Positions 46,530 to 58,946 of a stretch of DNA of 64,000 nucleotides are shown here, in pieces (position 1 is the stretch's first letter; each line of letters starts with the position of its first letter). The DNA lies in assembly GCA_027559495.1 (NCBI GenBank), contig JAMXSV010000001.1:372001-436000 (forward strand), in the 5' to 3' direction. The notes under the pieces were generated by a model. That model saw only the letters and a list, made by a program, of their open reading frames with translations, made no database searches and was not told the DNA's origin. Origin of the DNA: Aurifilum marmelostoma. Lineage: Eukaryota; Ascomycota; Sordariomycetes; Diaporthales; Cryphonectriaceae. Both the position numbers and the translations under genes were made by a program.

Positions 46530-47675
46530 ACATGGGCTGAGGAGGACTGGGATGATGCAGCAAGGATCATCTGGCCACAGGCTGATCCGCGTTGTTTACC
46601 AAACCCTGGCCCTAGACAGGCAGGGAGAAGAGGAGGGCCTAAACTCTGAGCTGCATACTTATATGCTACAACACAAGCAATATGGCAGCACACACGAGGG
46701 GTAGCGCCAGAAGGAGGGTGAAGTGGATACGAGGGGAGGCCTACGTATCAAGACCTCGTCCACGACGAAATTGTAGAAAAAATCAAGGGAACAGATCGCC
46801 AACTCTTTGATGGCTTTTTGGGACGAGACAGGTTGTTGGGGAGCATCTTCGGCGCCTTTACTAGGTTGGTACAGCTAGACAAGCATGCACAACTGTAGAT
46901 GACAGACGAGCAATGGCTCTCATATGAAAAAGAAAAATGAAATCTTAGATTTTTCGAAAGAAGCGCAAAGGAAAAAGAAGAAAAAAAGGAGATCATGGTG
47001 AAATATGTGAGATCGTCCCTTATCAACGAATGAACCTTAGAAGCCTCCTGTTTCCTGTGGGTCGGGTCTGAGCCTTGGGCAGCAGCTGTTCCAACTTGGA
47101 GTTACAAGGTACAGATGAGGGCCAGTGCTAGGCCAAACCCGGTTAAGAGTCGACGCAATACGACTATGCTATTCTGTCTCTGGTGCACTCTGGTGCCTGT
47201 CTCTCTCTCACTTACTGGCAAGTGCTGGTCATACTGCCTGCCCTGCTTGCCTGCTCATCATAACCTACCTGGACCTGCCTCATCTCCACAGCGTCCTGCT
47301 CTTCTCCTTCCAGTTCCAACACATCGAGGGCGGCCGCATGGTGCTTGTGTGATTTTTTCTTTCCTTTTGTGCTTGAGAACAGGTAGACAGTCGCAAAGCA
47401 CCGTCTTGATTGCTATCTTTCTTTTTTTTTTCTTCCCCTTCCTTTTTCACCGTGCATTCAATGCCAGTATCCTTTTGCTTATTTCCAGACTCTTGTTAAT
47501 TACGCCAGACTCCACCAACCGACCACTTGGGCCACCCACCACCGTCTGTCCAGCCGCGGAGCCTCTCCGTACGCCCCCTGGGCGACCGTCGCGAAAACCT
47601 TCTCCTCACCCTTCGCCCCCTTTCGACGCCATTGGCGTATCGACGACGACGACGGTAACAACCACGAACGTCAGG
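46530..47675. other. Intergenic region and PAN1 leader
   Basis: Frame 3 is open from an ATG at 47115 into PAN1, but the extension is Leu/Phe/Pro-rich and unlike PAN1 N-termini. It is better read as a pyrimidine-rich promoter and leader. Confidence 0.55.
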
Positions 47676-50600
47676 ATGTATTCCGGCTCGAACTCCTTCC
47701 TGGGCGGCGGCAATAGCTTCCGGCCTGGCCAGCAGCAGTTTGGGAGCTCGTTCGGCCAGCCCGGCCAGCCCGGCCAGCAGCAGCAGCAGCAGCAGCCGAG
47801 CCCCTTCGCTCCTCAACCTACTGGCTTCGGACAACAGCCTCCTCCTCTGCAGCAGCAGTATACGGGTTATCCAGGCCTCCAGCAGCCGCAACCTCAGGCT
47901 CCCCAGCTCCAGCCCCAGTTCACTGGCTTCCCGGGCCAGCCTGCCCCTCAACAGCAGCCCTTCCAGACCGGCGCTCCGCAGCAGCAGCCCTTTCAGACTG
48001 GTGTTCCTCAGCAGCAGCAACCATTCCAGACTGGGGCGCCTCCGCCTGTCCCAGCAATTCCCCAGCAATTCCAGAGCCAGTTCTCCCAACAGCAGCCGCA
48101 GCAGCAGCCGCAGCAGCAACAGCCGCAGCCGACTGGGTTCAATGTCGGCTCAACGCCATCGCAGGCGGCTTCCCAACCGCCCCCGCCGCCTATGAAACCT
48201 CAGGCGACGGGGTTCAGCCAGATGGCTGCGTCGTTCCGGACGGGGGGCCCTGCAGCGCCTGTTGCCAGCAGTGCACCGGCGCCCAAATCCAACAAGATTC
48301 CGAACATCCGGTTGAGCTTCATCACGGCGTCAGACCAGTCCAAGTTCGAGACACTGTTCAAGCAGGCCGTGGGAGACAATGAGACTACAATGTCGGGCGA
48401 GAAGGCGAGAGACCTGCTGCTCAGATCGAGGCTGGATGGAGACTCCTTGTCGAATATCTGGTATGTGACGACGGCAGTGATGGTGGTGGTCTGAGGCGAT
48501 CATATTCAAGGCGAAGATAAAAGAGCTGACTTGACTGTGCGTATAAAGGCAACTTGCAGATACTACACGTTCCGGACAACTACACTTTCCCGAATTCGCG
48601 CTGGCCATGTACCTCTGCAACCTGAAGATGACCGGACGGACGATACCCAACCAGCTGCCCGAAGTGATCAAGAACGAGGTCTCTAGTATGGTCGACATCA
48701 TCAACTTCAACACAGCAGAGGAAGCCGCGAATGGTGGAGCGAACGCGAACACACCTACGACGGCACCTACGATCCAAGCGCCCCAACCGCAAGCGTCCAA
48801 CTCTCAGCTATTGCAGAGCCAAATGACGGGCTTTCCTGCCCAGCAGACCGGTTTCTTGAGCCAGCCCCAAGGTCTGCAGCCGCAGCAGACGGGCTTCCCA
48901 GGAGCTCCTCAGGCTACCGGTTATAGCGGTCCAAGACCGCCGATGCCTCCGATGCCCACGGGCTTCGGATCTGCCGGTGGCATGGCGGCACCCCTGAACG
49001 CACAGCCCACGGGAATGCCTGGCCAGTGGGGACTTGTAAATACTCCAGCTTCCGGCCTGCCTAATATCGACGCTCTGCAGGCGCAGATGATGCCGCAACA
49101 GGGCCGTGAGCAGGGCAACTACACCACCGCCGGGCTGCAAGGCAACGCTGTCATCCCATGGGCTATCACCAAGGATGAGAAGACGAGATATGACCAGCTG
49201 TTCCGGGCATGGGACGGCCTCCACAAGGGCTATATCGGAGGTGACCAGGCCATCGAGATCATGGGCCAGAGCGGGCTTGACAAGCCTGATCTGGAGCGCA
49301 TCTGGACCCTGGCCGACAGCGGGAACAAGGGCCGTCTGAACCTGGACGAGTTCGCCGTCGCTATGCACTTGATCTACCGCAAGCTGAACGGGTACCCCAT
49401 CCCCAACCAGCTGCCGCCCGAGCTCGTGCCGCCCTCGACAAGGAACTTCAACCAGTCCATCAACCACATGAAGAGCATGCTTCACGACGAATCCGAATTT
49501 CGCAAGAACTCGGGCGCCGCACTGCTCCCCCAGAAGACAGGCGTCAGTTACCTGAAGAACCACTCTTTCCGTGGTGGTCCTGGTGGCGCTGCGGGAAGTC
49601 GTAAGGACGCGACCGTCTTCAAGAACAACGACGACTCGGTTGGCTACAGGTCCAGTGCCCGACGCAGGATCGCTGGAGGCTCCTCTCCTCGTCCTGACTC
49701 GCCCGCATCTGTTGGCTCCAACGAGGAGTTGACGCTGGACCAGCTGCGCAAGAAGATCCGGGAGAAACAGGTCATGCTCGACGCGATGGACTTCAAAGAC
49801 GAGAAGAACCTCGAGGAGGACGACATCCTGGACCGCAGAGATCGTCGCGAGGCTGAAGAGCTCTACCGCCGGATCCGCAGGACCCAGGAGGACATTGATG
49901 CCCATCCTGACTCTCAGCTCATCAGCGGTGACTCTGACGCGGAGAGACGGTCGCTCAAGCGCCAGCTTCAGAATCTGACCGACAAGATCCCCGAGCTCGC
50001 GTCGCAGGTCAGAAGGACCGAGAAGGCCATCGCGGATGCCCGTCTGGAGTTGTTCCGTCTGAAGGATGCCAAGGCGCACCCAGGCAGCGCCAGCACGATC
50101 GTGGGCACTGGTCCAGGCGGCACCGTCACCGAGTCTGACCGGCTCAAGGCTCGTGCCAAGGCTATGATGCAACAGCGCACGGCTGCGCTCACGGGTAAGA
50201 AGATCGAGACGACTGACGACGATACCGATGCGCCTAAGCGGCTCGAGGAAGAGAACCTGAAGATCAGGACCGAGAAGGAGAACAACGAGCGTATGGTTCG
50301 TGACGTGGAGGAGAGTGTCCGGGACTTCTCCAAGGGCATCGAGGATGCCCTCAAGGAGGGCGGAAGGGACTCGACGAGCGAGCATGAGAAGCGCAGGTGG
50401 GAAGATGCCCTCGGGGTTGAGGATGAGGTCCGAGACTTCATCTTTGACCTCCAGCGCGATAGCAGGGCTGCCCGCGTCCGCAACCAGGATCGCAGCCGAG
50501 CGGCGCCTCCTGCCAGAGAGCCCGTCCGTGCAGCTGAAGCCGCAGCTCCGGCTCGTGCCGACAGCCCGGCTACGACCTCTCGTACCGCTACCCCGACGGG

Positions 50601-52357
50601 AGGCAGCACGTACGGCGCGCACAGGACTCCAGAGGAGCGTGCCGCGTTCATCCGCCAGCAGGCCGAGCAGCGTATGGCAGAGCGGCTTGCTGCTCTCGGT
50701 ATCAAGGCGCCAACCAAGCCCGGCGAGACCCCTGCGCAGCGCATGGAACGCGAGCGTGCTGAGCGGGCCGCTAAGCTCCGTGCCGCCGAGGAAGAGGATG
50801 CGCGCCGTGATGCAGAGCGCCAGGCTCGCATCGACCAGGAGATGGGCGTGCCCGCTCCGGTCACGTCCCCCAAGTCTGACGGCAGGAAGCCACCGCCAGC
50901 GCCACCCAGCAGGAAGGCTGCACCGAAGGCCGACGACGGTGCTGCCAGGCGCGCGGACGAGGAGGCTGCTGCCAAGAAGGCTGAAGAGGAGCGCCTCGAG
51001 CAGGAACGCGCGGAGGAAGAGAGGGAGAGACTAGAGCTTGAGTATGTAAAACCGATCCCGCACCCGAGGGCTGTTGATACTAACCTGGGAGCAGGCAACA
51101 AGCGAGAGCACAAGAGGATGAGCTCGCCCGAGAGCGTGAGGCCGCTGACGCACGCCTCAAGGCGCTCGAGGAGCAGGTCCGACAGGGCAAGCTCAAGAAG
51201 GAAGAGGAGAAGCGCAAGAAGAAGGCTGCCCTCGCCGAGTCCAAGGAGAAGGAGTCTCAGCTTGCTGCACGACGTGCCGAGATCGAGGCCGCCCGCAAGC
51301 GTGAGGAGGAGCTCCAGCGCCAGCTCGAGGCCATGAACGCCGACGACGATGACTCGTCTGAGGATGACGAGGGCCCACAGCAGATCACGCCCCAGGCCTC
51401 GACCCCTACGCTCGCCAGCCAGGAGCTGGAGCCCAAGACCGAGCAGCCGCCAGCTGCTCCTGCCCCGCCGGCGGCCCCTGCAGCCGTTGTCAGCCCGACT
51501 GGAGACAGCACGGAGAGCCGCAACCCCTTCTTCAGGATGATGTCCCAGACCTCGGATCAGGCCGCCCCTCCAGCGGATTCGGCGCCTGCTGCGCCGGCTC
51601 CTCCTCCTCCTGCGGCCGAGTCCACCAACCCCTTCCTGCGCATGCAGCAGGAGGCCAAGTCTGCTGCTCCGGCCCCGACCATCGAGGAGCCAGCTGGACT
51701 CCCCAAGCCCTTCATCCGCAAGCGGGCCGATAGTGACGACTGGGGAAGCGACAACGAGAAGGATGATGATGACGACTCGGACGACGACGACCGGCCTGGT
51801 GGTGGCAGCGCAGCTGCCCTCGCGTCCATCCTGTTCGGCACGATGGCACCACCTCGTCCCTTGTCCTCGATGGGCGAGAAGTCAGTCGGCTCGCCGGCGC
51901 AGAGCTCTCCCATCGCCCCTCCACCACCGCCACCTCCTGCCGCAGCAGCCCCGGAGGCCGCGGACTCTCCCGCCCCGGCGGCGCCTCCACCACCTCCACC
52001 ACCAATGCCGGAGAGTGGTGCGCCCGCTGCGCCCCCTCCACCGCCGCCCCCGATGCCGTCTGCCTCGCCAGCTGCTCCTGCTCCTCCTCCGCCTCCCCCA
52101 CCAATGCCGGCATCATCGCCTGCAGGTGCGCCCCCTGGTCCGCCGCCGCCCCCGCCGATGCCTGGCATGGGAGCGCCCCCCTCCCCCCTCCACCTCCAGG
52201 TCCAGCACCAGGCGGCGATTTGCCGTCTGGCCCACCGGCTGCAGCAGGTGGGAGGCCGGCCGGGTTCCTGGGTGAGATCCAGGCGGGCAAGGCGCTCAAG
52301 AAGACGACGACCAAGGACAAGAGCCAGGCGGCTGTTGCGGGAAGAGTCTTGGATTAG
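47676..52357 (+). CDS. PAN1: Pan1, EH-domain endocytic scaffold (frame break near 3' end)
   Basis: Exons 47676-48460, 48549-51041 and 51095-52357 encode about 1513 residues with one base restored. The start is MYSGSNSFLGGG. Order of parts: a Gln/Pro-rich region with PQPTGF-type repeats; EH domain 1 near 213-305 (FETLFKQAV, split by intron 1 inside SNIWQLADTT); a second repeat region; EH domain 2 near 464-553 (YDQLFRAWDGLHKGYIGG, LADSGNKGRLNLDEFAVAMHLIY); coiled coils; a polyproline region; and a C-terminal WH2 motif (FLGEIQAGKALKKT). Intron 2 has a perfect TACTAAC. Pan1 with End3 and Sla1 activates Arp2/3 at cortical actin patches during endocytosis. In the C-runs 52176-52188 one base is missing; only after correction do the WH2 motif and the ending GRVLD appear. 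Confidence 0.93.
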
Positions 52358-53687
52358 TGTGACGGCGACGATCGCGTGAATGAGGGTGCTGAGGAGGGAC
52401 AAGCAGACCTTGTTATTGGCGGGAAGAGAGAGGAGGAACACGTTGGCGCAGAAGCAGAATCAGACGAGGAGGACTGGAACCAGGCCACACCTCTCTCCGG
52501 GAGTAGCGAGGGTATCGGGCCTGTGGTTTCTGTTCAGGATTATCTCGACTGTGCTGAGGAGGCGTGGAAGCTCGTGTACGGTAGCAGTGACGCGAGTGAA
52601 GAAGAGGAGGAGGATGGGGAGAGGGAAGGAGGCAGGGCACCTGCATCACAAGGCCCGAGCGAGTACTTGGTTGGAGGTGTTGACAGCGAGGAGGAGCAGA
52701 AAGCAGAGGAGTCCCAGAACGAGGAATATGAAGACGATAAGGGATGTTCCGACCTTGACTCTCGAATGAGCATGTCATCTGCCGGTGACTCCCTCAGCAT
52801 GGCACTGGTGAAGTTCTGCGAAGAGCACGGGATCGAGAGGAATGGCTGGGCGCCAGCAGGTCAGAGACGACGATGGAGATAGGTTGAGGTGTTGTGTGGT
52901 GTGCCAAGGAGATCACAAGTGGATAGCAAGATGCGCAGGTGGATGGTTTGTTTTGTCTTGTCCGGTTACTGCGTCTATAGTGCTTTTATATCATCACATT
53001 AGTCCTACAGTATTGCTTGGAGACTGTGAGGCATCCAATTCCAGTCCTCGGGCCTCGTCATGTGCTGAAGTTGTGGCATGTCTACTACGGCTTATGGGTG
53101 ATGAATAGTAGATGAGACCAGTATTTCCATCCTGTCCAATCTCGTAAATCAAATATGCACAATTTTGTATATTCATATCGGTCTAGCGATAGATCGCAGA
53201 GGTGCCCATTCATGAGACGGACGAAGCCTCCAAGTACGAGGCCCTTCCATATGGTCATCCCAACGGTACAGTAAAAGTATGAGGTCATCAGGGTTCGGGT
53301 CATCACCCCTTTGTAGGTACTTTTACTCTAGGTACCCCGTCGTCGGCGTCGTCACATGTACTGTACACCGTACAACAGCAGGAGTACTTTGTCAGGTACT
53401 TGTCAGCTACTTGATAACGGCCCAACGGCCCTCTCCGCCCCTGATGCGATAAGCGGTTGCCCCTCCCCCCACACATCACATCGCAACCCGCAGTCGTGGC
53501 CATCCATCGTCATTGCCAAAATGTCACCCTCATAAACCCCTCGAATTACTAATAACCAGTACAAACCCCAGCACATGTCCTTGTTTCCCCACCTCCATTT
53601 AGCTTTGACACATGAGACCCCACCATCATCGTTCCCTTGGCCCCTTTCCTTCCAAGAAACACGCTTCCGATATTGAACGTTAGCAGG
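52358..53687. other. PAN1 3' flank and ATG101 promoter
   Basis: The frame of corrected PAN1 stays open after its TAG from 52358 to 52882, reading an acidic Ser/Glu-rich product. No ATG begins it before MSMSSAG near 52767. Beyond 52883 there is a palindrome GTACTGTAC (53358-53366) and no other gene. Confidence 0.5.
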
Positions 53688-54860
53688 ATGGAGAAGATCC
53701 CAGAACCAAAGCTCCCGCGCGAGTTCATTCTCGACGCCTTTGCCGACCCCGCGTCTGTCCGCGATGTTGTCCGTGGTGGGTTCTTTCTTTCTCTTTTTTT
53801 CTTCTCCCCCTCAGCCTTGCTACAGCCTTGCCTACTTTGTCTAGCCTTGTCCCCCCTCCTCCCATAGCCTCGTCCTCCTTTCCCAGTAACTTGTTCATCC
53901 GCTCCTGACCAAACCTCTAAAAATAAAGGCATCCTCCACACCATCTTCTTCCACCGATACTTCCCGACCATCGTCCCGCAGTCCCACGAGGTCCTCGACC
54001 TGACCCTCCCCTACGTCGCGGTGCCCGAACTCGAAACCCTCATCGACGCCAGGACCGCCGCCCTCGTCCGCGAGCTCGACTCGTCATCCTCCTCTTCCTC
54101 CTCTGCCTCGGGCCCCATCGCTCACCACAAAAGCCACCACCAGACATCCCCGTCCCTCCCGCAGCAACAAGGCCGAGCAGCAGCGGCAGCCATAGGCGCC
54201 TTGCTCGGGGTAGGAGGAGGAGGAAGTACTGCTTCCTCGGCCACGCCGACGACAACAGGTGCCGCTGGCGGCGGCGGCGGCGTGGGGAGGGGCGGGGGCA
54301 GGGGCCAGGTGTCCGTGCAGTTTATGGAGATGACGCGGCGGCGCAAGATGTGGTACAAGGGCGGCGACGAGGAGGTCTGCTGGGAGAGCTGGACGGTGCG
54401 GGTCACTGTTGCCGAGCCGAGGACGGAAAGTGGTAGGTTCACATACATACCACACACAAACACGCTCTCTTGTCTTTTCGGGGCGAGGAAGAAGAAAATG
54501 TCTCCAGGCTGATTTTGGAGGGGAAACCCCCCACACCCTCCTTTTGCAGAACGAGCAAAAGTCCGCAAGGCGATGGAGTCTACCCTCCTCGCCAACGTCA
54601 TGAAGGTCATCACCTCCGTCAACACATACAAAGACCACATCCCGCCCATCACCATCACGGGCGCGAACCCGTTTCCTTACTCCATCACTGTGAACCAGAA
54701 AGACTCTGGGATTGGGGGCGCTGGAGCGGGAGCGGGAGGAGCTGGTGTTGGTGCTGGCGCTGGTGGCTCTGGCGGCGGCGGCGGCGGCAGTGGTGGTGCT
54801 GGTGGTGGTGCTGGTGGGGTTGTCAGTGGCTGGGCTGGACGGTTCGGTGGCATATATTGA
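53688..54860 (+). CDS. ATG101: Atg101, HORMA-fold subunit of the Atg1 autophagy initiation complex
   Basis: Three exons, 53688-53775, 53929-54432 and 54550-54860, encode 300 residues. The start MEKIPEPKLPREF leads into LDAFADPASVRDVVRGILHTIFFHRYFP, the conserved N-terminus of the family. Next come EVLDLTLPYVAVPELETLID, VQFMEMTRRRKMW, DEEVCWESWTVRVTVAEPRTESERAKVRKA, and KDHIPPITITGANPFPY. The protein ends in WAGRFGGIY, similar to the usual ending. Atg101 pairs with Atg13 through HORMA domains and is found in Schizosaccharomyces, filamentous fungi and animals but not in budding yeast. Two insertions are unusual: about 70 residues rich in Ser, Gln, Ala and Gly in the middle, and about 40 almost purely Gly/Ala residues just before the C-terminus. 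Confidence 0.94.
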
Positions 54861-56252
54861 ACCAGAGCCGCTCTTCCTCCCCCAAGGGCTACGAAAGAGC
54901 GAGAGAGAAAGAGGGGATGGGGGGAGGGGCATCCATGGATGTATCTGTCGCCCATGCCACTTTACTAGCCCCTGACCGGGCCAAGTGACGGCAGACAGAC
55001 AGACGCGGCGTCTCTCTTCCCAGAGACCACGCTGGACCACTCCACCCCCCCCCCTTCCCCTCATGAGACGACAAAGATGACGGGATAAGTCTCTCTGTAC
55101 TGGCAAGACGGCGGCGCCACCTCCCCTCGAGGCTGACTGACAGCCTTTTGCTCTTCCGTCGCATATACGAGATGGGAAGAAAAGGCACTCACTCGCCCTC
55201 ACACTGGCTTCTCTCTCCCCCTCTGGCCCCCATCATGAGCTACGAGGGACGAATGTGCGGACCAGTCGAGGGCCCCGGCGGAAGGTTTCAGAGAGGGTGA
55301 GAGACAGAGGTGAAGTTAGATACCCAGTGCTGCTCTTTGGCTGCCATCTTTATATGAGGCAGTCGATTCCTTATCAATCGTAATCGCTGTGCTCATTCCC
55401 ACAGAATGACGCCAGTCTGAACCAATATACAGACATTTGAGGCCATTCGCATTCATAAGCTCACCTGTCCTCGTCTTTTCTGATGGTACACACTCACACC
55501 ACAGCACACTATCAGGAGGTACTGAAATACGTGTAAGAAACACTCGACGTTGATATTTGCAAAAGTGCCAGACAATTTCTAGTCCAGCCAAGTGGGACCT
55601 CATTTTGGTCCTCTGCCTAGATGAGCAGATAACTTGTGGCTAAAGCAGCGCACACAATTCATCCTGCCCCTTTCCATGTTTGCGCACATAAACAATAATA
55701 CCCTGTTTGTCCCTCTTGATATCAATCCTGACCTGACGCTGCAGAATCCATAAAATAAAAGCCCTTTCCATTTGCTTCCCGTTCCCAAATCGATGCCACT
55801 CAATTATCCTTTGGCTCCTTGCATACCCTAACGAAGTTCAAAAGCACAAGCTGAAAAAATATGTATGAAAGCCGTTGTTCTGTGATCAGAACGCCAAACA
55901 GCCCGAAACGACAGATTGGGCCTCACCCCATAACGAAATCAGACAGAAAATCATGTGCTGGCTCCTGTTGTCCCCGTCCCCGTCCCCTTTGACTGTATTC
56001 TAGAAACAGTCCAATCCATAACACCTTGTCATCAGTTCTGCAAAAGGACGGCTGAGGAAGCCAGAGTCTGCAGGCTCTCTCAAATTGTCATTCATCGTTG
56101 ACAGTCATGAAGCCTCGACGCCATCAAGCCTCAGTCAAAAGCTAAAAAGGAAAAGAATAGAACAGGCCGCCAGTGCTGCGTTGCTTGAGAGGCTGCTGAG
56201 CCTCCAGCTAGACACGGTGCGCTGATGGGAGCGCAAGGCGAACCGACGGAAT
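54861..56252. other. Convergent intergenic region ATG101 / forkhead gene
   Basis: Presumed 3' UTRs. A C9 run lies near 55047. No convincing ORF. Confidence 0.55.
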
Positions 56253-58946
56253 CTATCCGTATTGATGCAGAGTAGAAGGCCCGTATGCCTCAACGCCAGC
56301 TGGTCTCTCGCCGATGCTCCGGAAGGTCTGGGTGAGATCGAGGGAAGCCGAATCACCAAAGCTGTCCAGATTGCTCAGGTCGATTTCGTCATCCAGGTTG
56401 TCCATCGCCTCGGTGTTGATCCAGCTCTCCGACTCATGCGGGCGGAGCTTGCTAGCACTCGGCAAGAACTTGCTAGGCGACGACAAGAATCTGCCCGGCG
56501 AGACAACCTTGCTCGGCGAGTCATATGTCCAGGGAGCGTTCTCGTCGCCCGGGGGGAAGAGTGGGAATGTCTTGAAAGGAGACGACGCGATAAAGGGCGT
56601 CGTCTTCTGGTTCCTCTTGGCGCTCATGAGCTCGTCCAGCATCCTGCCGGCGGAGTTGGCAGGGAGGGGCGACTCCATCTCCGGGCCAGACGTGCTGTCC
56701 TCGAAGATTGCGAAGCTGTCGAAATCACCTCCACGGTTCAGCCGGCGACCCGGATACTTCTTGTTGTAGTCACGAATACACTGAGGTGTCTCGAGCATGG
56801 ACCGGACGTTGGCCCTGAGCTTGTCGTGTTGCCTGATGGGAGAGTTGTTGTACTTGGACGTTGACTTTGGAGGCAGGAGGTTAGGCGTTCCTGCAAGCTG
56901 CCTCTTGGTGTTTGCGGGCGTCCTCACCGTAGCAGCGAGCTTGGACGGCGAGGCCCGGTATCGCAGGGGTGAGCCCTTGCCGAGTGGTGACGAGGGCGGC
57001 AGCATGAGGGTCCTACCCTTGGATGGGCTGTCGCTCGAGGATGCACGCATCTTTCTGATGGCGTCCTCGGCACGCCCACCGCCCTGGAACTCGGTATCTG
57101 CGTCAGAGGAGAAGACGGGCGCCCTCTGCGGTCCGTAGCGCAGGATTGAGGACTCGAGACCGGTCATGTAGCCGCTATCAACCATCGAGTAGCGCTTGCG
57201 CTTGCCCGATGTGCGACCGGATGAGCCCCCATATCTCACTGCGCGTGTCGGCGTCTGGCTGGGTGCAGATGCACGCCTGGAGATGGCAGGCGGCGAGGAC
57301 GTCAGTGCAGCATCGAGAAGGTTGTGCACCGGGTCGTGCGTCAGGTCGCCCTCCTCGAAGGCCTCTGAGGCGGGGATCGTAGCATCTGATGAGGGCTCGG
57401 GCTGCAGAGGTGCTGCGGGCTGCAGCGTTGGCGCCTGTGGGAAATGGACCTGGAGGTCGGAAACCTGCGGTGGCAGCATGGGCTCTGCGAAGGGCAGGGC
57501 GGATGAGTCCAGGCGGGCCGTGGAGAGGAGGCCCACGGTTTTGCCCGAGATGGTACCATCAGGCCCTGGCTTCTCCTTCAGATAGACCTCAAGGAGCTCG
57601 CGCTCGTTGCCGGGGATGATCAGCCAGTAGTTGCCCTTGCCAGGGTCGTCCTTGGCCCTGGCCTGCTTCTCGAAATACTTCTTGTGAAGACTAAGGTTGT
57701 GGCGGATGCTGTTCTCCCAGGTATCGTCCTTCTGGTAGTAGCTCCACGTCGTTCTGATAAAATCGTAGATCTGTGCCAGGGTTCGGCGACGGCATGGGGC
57801 CTTCCAGATCGCCAGCGCGATCATCTGCGCATACGTATAGGGTGGCTTGGCGTTGTCCTCGCCGGGGTCAATCGGGGGGAAGGACTCCGCGGCGGGAATC
57901 GGGATCAGGTCGCGGTGTCTGCCAGGCTCGTCCGTCTTGGATCTCCTTGCTGCCTTCCGAGGAGAGGTGTGCTCGAGGGTCGGAGACTCTGGTAGGGCGC
58001 GCTTGCCGGCATGCGTGTTCGTATCACGCTGTGCCAGGGGTGTCTTGAGGCCGGCGGGGGCGGCTGCCAGAGACTGCTGGTTCTGGACGGTAGAGCCAGG
58101 CCTGGCCTTGGCGACTTTCCTTGGTGTCTGCGGCTGGTTCTTGTGCATGGAATCTGTGGTGGGTCCCTGCCGACTTGAGGACGGCGGTGCCAAGATCGGG
58201 CCGTTGGCAGTGAAGGGCGAGTTATTGACCTTGACAGCAGAGGGCGCCAGGGCGGGACGCGAAAACGACGTGTCGGGGCCACTGACAGCAGCAAAGTCTG
58301 CGGTGTCGGTCGTCATCGTCGTCGTGTTGAAGGCCGCCGGGCCGTACTCGGAGATGCCGTTGGCCAGAAAATGCTCAGCTGAGGTGTCGAAGGTGGGGTT
58401 GTCAGGAAAAGCTGAGCCTGGTAGGGCCGAGGTGGCCATGGCCATGGAGCCGTGCAGGTCAAAGGACATGTTTGGCATCTGGAAGTTCACATCTCCAAAC
58501 ATGGGCTGTGAGGACGACATGAGGTCGAATGTGGGCTCGGGCTGTGGTGTGTAGGACCTGCTGCTGGGCGCAGCGGGCTGTGACTGTCGGCGATGCTGCT
58601 GGCTGGAGTAGCTGGGCATGGGCGCGCTGTTGGGATTGGAGCCAGCAGTAAAGGACTGGGAGTGGCCCTTTGGAAAGGGCGGACGGGAGGGATTGGCGAC
58701 GCCGTCGCCGTATTGTGAACGATGGCTCATGTCTCTCGAATAACCGTGAGCGATATCATTCAATGATGGGGTGTGGTGTAGATTGCGACCATGAGCGACG
58801 GGCGAGGAGGGACGGATAGGGCACCGCTCGGGATCAAATCGTGTCTGGCGAGATCGAGTCAAGTCGAGCCTATGCTTCCGGAATTAGTAAGTGGGATGCA
58901 ATGACAAGTGGAATGAATGGGTACGAGACGGAGTGGTGGCCGTCAT
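56253..58946 (-). CDS. Forkhead transcription factor
   Basis: The main exon is 58869-56253. The forkhead domain is clear at about residues 338-432 (877-residue numbering): KPPYTYAQMIALAIWKAP, RTLAQIYDFIRTTWSYYQ, and WENSIRHNLSLHKKYFEKQ, then GKGNYWLIIPG. Long Ser/Pro-rich regions flank it, with several SPSK/SP sites of the kind used by cyclin-dependent kinases (inference). The first ATG in the main exon is at 58730 (MSHRSQYGDG), but protein-like sequence (RNLHHTPSLNDIAHGYSRD) extends further upstream. An acceptor with a CTAAT branch lies at 58870. A small first exon 58946-58930 (MTATTP) with a weak GTCTCG donor would join in phase, giving 877 residues. Which fungal forkhead class it belongs to (Hcm1-, Sep1- or Fkh-like) I cannot settle. 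Confidence 0.88.

Noticed and set aside
47115..47675. In-frame ATG 187 codons upstream of PAN1
   Set aside because: Extension is pyrimidine-rich leader; Pan1 proteins begin near MYSGSNSF.
48808..50622. 604-codon minus-strand frame opposite PAN1
   Set aside because: Antisense shadow; no recognisable domain or intron structure.
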